Source: Symbiodinium natans (lineage: Eukaryota > Sar > Dinophyceae > Suessiales > Symbiodiniaceae). Taken from it: a stretch of DNA of 64,000 bases. The notes below the pieces were generated by a model, which saw only the letters and a program-made list of their open reading frames with translations, did not search any database and was not told the origin of the DNA. Positions 59,740 to 64,000 of the stretch are shown piece after piece (positions within the stretch are counted from its first letter, which is position 1; each line of letters opens with the position of its first letter). The position numbers were made by a program, and so were the translations under genes. The DNA lies in assembly GCA_905221605.1 (NCBI GenBank), contig CAJNDS010002370.1, forward strand, positions 1 to 64,000. Direction: 5' to 3'.

Positions 59740-60230
59740 TCTCCAAGAAAGGAAAGTAATCACATAGTACCTAAAGGTCCCTCTTACATATATATATATG
59801 CTACCCCCCCCCCCTAAAACCTACCATTTATATGTATTGACACAGAAAAACCCTGTCGAACCAGTAACTGCTGAGGCCCCGGGCGTACTGCAGGCTGTAG
59901 ACTCCAAACGCGAAACCCCAAGCCTTATACCCTAAAGCTTTAAACAAAAAAACCTGAAACTCTCAAACCGAAACCCGATGCCCAAACTCCACAAGCAGCA
60001 TGCACTACAAGCTCCTGAGACACTAAGAAACACTCTCAAGCCCAGAGTGTTTTTTTCGTCTTCTGCTCTAGTGTTCTCAATACTGCGTCACCTCTGGCGC
60101 AGCTGCTTGGCAAGGCATGCTGTTTTTGACACGGTTCAACAAGTCTGCATTTCTACTGGAGTCCGGTTAGCAAGACAAACAGGGCATTTGCCCTCGCAAG
60201 TCCAAGGGGCCCAGTTGGGGGCCGCGAGGT
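59740..60230. other. Junction between satellite and retroelement
   Basis: Contains a short (AT)n run (about 59,788), a C run (about 59,806) and CCCTAAA-like fragments near 59,930. There is no recognisable gene. The 3' boundary of the retroelement is probably near 60,231. Confidence 0.5.
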
Positions 60231-60357
60231 GCTTGACATGCTTGCCTCATCGTACCATCTGCGGCCCTCTCTTTTCTCGCGTGCTCTGCACAAAGTGAAT
60301 TCCACAGTCACACACAGCTTTAGCAAGACACAACGCAAAGCTTTGCGCTATGCCCTG
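60231..60357 (-). repeat. Split direct repeat, distal copy (B2) of DIRS-like element
   Basis: A 127-bp copy that matches 60,426-60,552 at nearly every base, 195 bp apart. It includes CATGCTTGCCTCATCGTACC and ends GCTATGCCCTG. It lies just downstream of the tyrosine-recombinase frame. Confidence 0.85.
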
Positions 60358-60425
60358 CGGAGGAGGGGCGGAGGAGGTCGAGCTGAAGAACTGAGGGCGG
60401 CAGATTCACTCTTTCAGAAAGCATG
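60358..60425 (-). repeat. Unique spacer between the direct repeats (candidate A2)
   Basis: 68 bp, G/A-rich (CGGAGGAGGGGCGGAGG), between the two 127-bp copies. In Ngaro/DIRS-type elements this position holds a repeat (A2) of the element's far left terminus, which here would lie beyond 64,000. Confidence 0.45.
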
Positions 60426-60552
60426 GCTTAACATGCTTGCCTCATCGTACCATCTGCGGCCCTCTCTTTTCTCGCGTGCTCTGCACAAAGTGAATTCCAC
60501 AGTCACACACAGCTTTAGCAAGACACAACGCAAAGCTTTGCGCTATGCCCTG
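60426..60552 (-). repeat. Split direct repeat, proximal copy (B1) of DIRS-like element
   Basis: The first of two 127-bp copies after the recombinase frame, reading in the element's direction. See the distal copy. Confidence 0.85.
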
Positions 60553-60638
60553 TACCCAAACACACACTTCGGGAGGGCGGGCGGGCCCGCTGAGTAGATT
60601 CAAGGAAAGGGTATACAACCGTGCAACTGCGGAAAAGT

Positions 60639-61812
60639 TTAAGGCGCAGAACAGGCGCAAAGCAGCCTATGGACCTGAGAAGACAGGTCTGCCTCCATCC
60701 TGTACTCCGTGCAAGCCGCCTCGCATAGGTTCGCCAAGGCATATACTTTTGTACGACATGCCGGTGCTACAGCTTCCATCACATTGATGCATCCCAATTC
60801 CTGAATGTAGTGCACCAGCGTTTTAAAATGTAGCCAGCGTCCTCTCCATTGAAGTCTAGGTACATCCTCATTCCACATCCTAAACCAAAACGTTGCCCCC
60901 CCCCGGCCTAAGAGAGCTTGGAACGACTAGAGAGTCTTGCCTTACGACTTCGCGGAGAATCTTCTGCAAACTGGTGCGGAAAAGGGAAGTGGAGAAGCAC
61001 CAAATCTTTTCTGATGGCTCCATTACTGCAAAAAGTCTTTGTAGATACTGCACCACAAACGGAACATCCAACCGCACACTCTGCATGCGGGCTCCTCGTG
61101 TTCGCGACTTGACCAGCATGAGCTTTATGAAGAATGCCTCGGAGCATCCTGTGTCGGCAGCAGTCAGGAAGTCGGACACCTTGAGGGCCAAGAACTCGCA
61201 GGGCCTCAACAAGGCGTAGAAGCCGATCAAGAGGAGCGCCGCGAAGCGCGGCCAGTTCCAAGCCAGGGAGGTCGAGACCAAACTTTTCAACAATGGCAGG
61301 GGCATCGGCGGATGCACTTTGCCAGGCCAGAGTGTCTCCCAAGTTGTCAAAAGTCGCCACGGTCCTGCCATCATGGCGCGCAGGAAGGGGTATCTCTGGA
61401 CTACGCAATTGATGGTTTCGGCAAAGGTCCGTTTTGTCCCTCCTGACTCGTAGAGGTGCTTGCCGTATTCCTCCAGCTGGAGTGATAGCTGGATGGGCTG
61501 CTGAGCAGCCAGCTCTGCAAGAGGCATCCCCTCGGGATTCTGTTCCTCCAACCATTGTTGAAACTGCAGGAGCAGGCCTTGTCTGAGGACAGCTGTTTTC
61601 TGCGTCACTGCGCCCCTCTCGAGCTCTAGACGGTTCCGTGGTCTTGGCCCATGCACCAACCGTCCTGTAGTTGCCACTACTAGCCAAAAGAGCAGCGCTC
61701 GCGAACAGCAGCCAACGTCCCAACGACCTGGCGGTGTCTGAAGCCCTGTCCAACTCATCTTGGGCTTCTGCAAGATTTCCTCGCCTAAGAGCAAAGAACC
61801 AGGCAGGCACAA
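60639..61812 (-). CDS. DIRS-like tyrosine recombinase, frameshifted near the active site
   Basis: Frame 61812-60880 holds an N-terminal helical region (VLRQGLLLQFQQWLEE) and the catalytic core. Visible motifs are YALLRPCEFLAL (first Arg, residue 203), LMLVKSRTRGAR (Lys 235) and SSLRPGG (second Arg, residue 302). In a run of nine C (about 60,896-60,904) the frame slips. With eight, reading would continue into WRGRW and the Tyr of HYIQELG (Tyr codon about 60,807-60,809), the expected last catalytic residues. Tyrosine recombinases integrate circular cDNA of DIRS-type elements. The His of the usual H-x-x-R is Ser here. The slip may be a sequencing error or an inactivating mutation. The frame also overlaps the RNase H frame upstream, so a further shift or intron lies near 61,600-61,740. 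Confidence 0.75.
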
Positions 61813-62182
61813 GAGACCGAGGTGGTCGAATTACGCGGGAGCGTGATGGATCATCAGCTCGCAGGGCCCAAGTTGGGCAATGCACCCCAACTGGATACAA
61901 GTTCTTGGCTAGCTGGTAGGCTAAAGATCTACGCATAATGTTATTCAGGGCCAAGCTAGAGCTACGCCCCTTGGCATTAGCACCTAAGGTGACCATAGAA
62001 TCTTGACACACCACCAGTCGACAATCCATCGGTGCAACTCGCATTGAAGTCATGTGGGCATGGCTTTCCAGAACATTAATGTGGTTTGGACGCTTGAACC
62101 TGTATGCACGGATGACCTTCCAAGGTAGCGCTTCAGCCAAATTATTGCTCAACTTGATGGCTTGTGTTAAACATGGCAGCAC
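61640..62182 (-). CDS. C-terminal half of the retroelement RNase H
   Basis: The frame beginning at 62,182 reads RPNHINVLESHAH (Glu 39), LVVCQDSMVTLGANAKGRSS (Asp 61) and ALRADDPSR (Asp 111). These are three of the four acidic residues of a reverse-transcriptase RNase H, which degrades RNA in RNA-DNA hybrids. The remaining first strand (TDASPNGAG) lies in the upstream frame, on the other side of the methyltransferase-like domain. The open frame extends to 60,908, but beyond about 61,640 the recombinase reads in another frame. No start codon need be used, since this is an internal part of a polyprotein. Confidence 0.75.
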
Positions 62183-62322
62183 AAAAGCAGAATCAGCACG
62201 CGCCTCTCTTGTTTTGAGCAGATGGTGTTGGAAACTTCACAGCAGTGACACAGCTTCAGAGCATACAGTATGCAACTGAGAACATTGACCCGGCATTTTG
62301 GCTGCGGAGTCTTTGACATATG

Positions 62323-64000
62323 TCACACCGCACCAAACAAGCAATAATTTGCAATCTCAACCCCGGCCAATAACCTACCATTCAGATTGTGAGCATGAGT
62401 GGACCAAAGATGACTTACAAACCTCTGTGAGATACGGTGGTCACCTAGACCATGCTCGTGCTTCCGTGGATGCTCAGCCATGCAGGGGTCGCCCGGCGTC
62501 TCGGAAGGCATTCGGGCGTTTGCAAGCTCAACGGAAATGCGCGCAAACTCCACACAGAGCTGCGGAGGGGAGGCCGCTGCTTTCGTGGACATAGCGCCCT
62601 CCAGGCGCTGGTGTCGGCCCTTGCACACACAACGCCGCCCTAAAGCAGCATATTGCCGAGAAGTGCACAAAAGTCCCGTGGGCTTCAGGAACGGTGCACC
62701 GAACCTACACCTGTCCAACCTGATCTCGCAAAAGAGACTTGCCAATAATACCCACCAGGGCAACTTCCGAGAATATGCTCCCCAAGGCGTTTCTACAAAG
62801 GCCTCACCGCCCTGCATCGCCTGAATCACAAACAAACAGAGGCAAAGGTGAAGATGGAAGTTACCTATCAGGGTTTGATGGTCCAAAATGTTGAAACCCC
62901 AAGGCTCTGTTGATGATCTTAAAGGCGGACGGCGAGCCAGCGAAAATGTCGTGCGCGGAGGACCGGCCCACAAAAGAGCAATCCTTCCCGCTTTGCAGAG
63001 GCTCACAAGGAACTCAAACAGATCCAAACTGCTTAAATCCCAACCCTCCTTAAACTCAATCGGCGGTCCTACCTGAAACCCCTGATCAACCATGGTTTTA
63101 GACAACTTCGCAGAACCCGAGTAAAGCTCCACAAAGTCTAACCGGAAGGACTGGATAGAGAAAGAAGAACTCCTCAGGCAAGCGGCTACAAAGCGTTCAA
63201 AAAGCGTAGCCAGCTCTGCGCGGAGACGCAGCGACTCCGGAGCACGCACTGCCAGTGAGGGGGCTCGTGCACAGAGTGTTGGGGGAGGGCTACTGGGGCG
63301 ATGTGCCTCCTTAAGCAGAAACTCAGGTTCCTCAACACAATGGCCACTAGCATGAAGATACGCCCCAATTGGACTCAACAACCTGGTGTGAAACCCTCTC
63401 TTATCTGCCCTTCGAAACAACTCCGCGGCTACTCTACGCCCCACTCGGCATGATATCAGGCCAGCTCCATTGGGGGAGGCGTCCGTTCCAAAGATATGGC
63501 TGCAAACTTGAGTCTTAAGTGCCGTTGACGCCAACATCCCAAGAGCGGCAGTTAAAAGCAACTCCTGCTGCAGCAAGCGTGGCATTCTAAATGGAGCGTC
63601 TTGTAAACCCTCAGGATGGCCAACGTGGTACACTACAGAGAAAAGCGCAAACATAGGACGCCTGAATTGAAAGGCAAACGCCCATAGCCCTAGCAATTTT
63701 TGCAGAAGACGCTCTGAACACATGCCTAGTTTCGCTACCTGAGCAGTAACGAGGACGAGCGCCGCAAGCTTGGTGCAGTCCATGCTCAGCAGGCCACTAT
63801 CACCTAAGAAATGCGCACCCCAAACCTTAAATTCCGAGGCCCTACGAACTCGCTTCTTCGGATGAGTTTCGAGGCCTGCTGCCTCATAGGCTGCATCAGC
63901 TTGGGAGCAAGCTTCAGCGTCACGCGCCGGCTTATCCTTTGGCGAGGCTCCTATGGGCACGATGCACGGGAAGATTTGCAAACTAACCTTGTCGTCAATG
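62323..64000 (-). CDS. DIRS-like polyprotein: reverse transcriptase end, RNase H start and methyltransferase-like domain (5'-truncated)
   Basis: At the window edge the minus strand reads IDDKVSLQIF, whose DD fits the reverse-transcriptase catalytic box. SPKDKPARDAEAC, FKVWGAHFLGDSG and LLQKLLGLWAF form the connection region. IFGTDASPNGAGL (residues 163-175 of the frame from 63,981) starts RNase H. Then LDFVELYSGSAKLSKTMVDQ (281-300) and ALLWAGPPRTTFSLARRPP (335-353), followed by AFVETPWGAYSRKLPWW and LDRCRFG, match motifs I, IV and VI of cytosine-C5 methyltransferases. The motif IV Cys is Arg (residue 343) and the ENP/ENV Asn is Thr, so methylation activity is unlikely. Cytosine methyltransferases carried by retrotransposons are reported in dinoflagellates. 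The tail after about residue 490 is unrecognised and may be intronic. Confidence 0.75.
   Translation of the reverse strand, partial: IDDKVSLQIFPCIVPIGASPKDKPARDAEACSQADAAYEAAGLETHPKKRVRRASEFKVWGAHFLGDSGLLSMDCTKLAALVLVTAQVAKLGMCSERLLQKLLGLWAFAFQFRRPMFALFSVVYHVGHPEGLQDAPFRMPRLLQQELLLTAALGMLASTALKTQVCSHIFGTDASPNGAGLISCRVGRRVAAELFRRADKRGFHTRLLSPIGAYLHASGHCVEEPEFLLKEAHRPSSPPPTLCARAPSLAVRAPESLRLRAELATLFERFVAACLRSSSFSIQSFRLDFVELYSGSAKLSKTMVDQGFQVGPPIEFKEGWDLSSLDLFEFLVSLCKAGRIALLWAGPPRTTFSLARRPPLRSSTEPWGFNILDHQTLIGNFHLHLCLCLFVIQAMQGGEAFVETPWGAYSRKLPWWVLLASLFCEIRLDRCRFGAPFLKPTGLLCTSRQYAALGRRCVCKGRHQRLEGAMSTKAAASPPQLCVEFARISVELANARMPSETPGDPCMAEHPRKHEHGLGDHRISQRFVSHLWSTHAHNLNGRLLAGVEIANYCLFGAV

Overview
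The window looks like the left end of a nuclear chromosome, or a large subtelomeric block, from a dinoflagellate, probably Symbiodiniaceae-like. Three things point there. The left edge is about 0.9 kb of CCCTTAAA and CCCTAAA telomere-type repeat, C-rich strand outward. Recognisable protein genes are broken by short introns with GT, GC and GA donors. At the right edge lies a DIRS-like retroelement with a cytosine-methyltransferase-like domain nested inside its RNase H. There is no prokaryotic gene architecture, and most long open frames in the first 30 kb are low-complexity or chance.

Layout. 1-1,080: telomere-type repeats and a G/C hairpin. 1-23 kb: sparse sequence with microsatellites, PDZ-like (4.4 kb) and kinase-like (7.6 kb) exon candidates, and a compact membrane-anchored J-domain gene (11.6-12.4 kb). 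23.7-27.1 kb: a homopolymer-rich tandem array, a 630-bp pyrimidine tract and a 1.2-kb palindrome. 28.0-30.0 kb: a NOP2-type rRNA m5C methyltransferase gene. 31-35 kb: C-rich tract, AT-rich unrecognised DNA and interstitial telomere-like motifs. 35.0-46.1 kb: the main protein-coding block. It holds a giant multidomain gene (RecB-like nuclease, F-box-like and RING-like segments, SF3-type helicase, cysteine-peptidase-like domain, C2H2 finger, DDE transposase-like domain). Next to it is a gene with a related F-box/beta-rich/RING module. 46-55 kb: unrecognised exon candidates and hairpin repeats. 56-59.8 kb: dyad-symmetric satellite. 60.2-64 kb: 3' part of the DIRS-like element with its split direct repeats.

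Every protein gene I can recognise lies on the minus strand, so transcription would run toward the left telomere. This fits the unidirectional gene blocks known in dinoflagellates.

The best candidate for an undescribed system is the 35.4-44.5 kb gene. It combines the replication, nuclease, possible peptidase and transposase functions expected of a large self-mobilising element. It carries two apparent frameshifts, so it may be a decaying copy or contain assembly errors. Several unrelated repeat families here form hairpins, and one shows compensatory changes between its two stem types. All protein identifications come from reading motifs by eye, with no database search.
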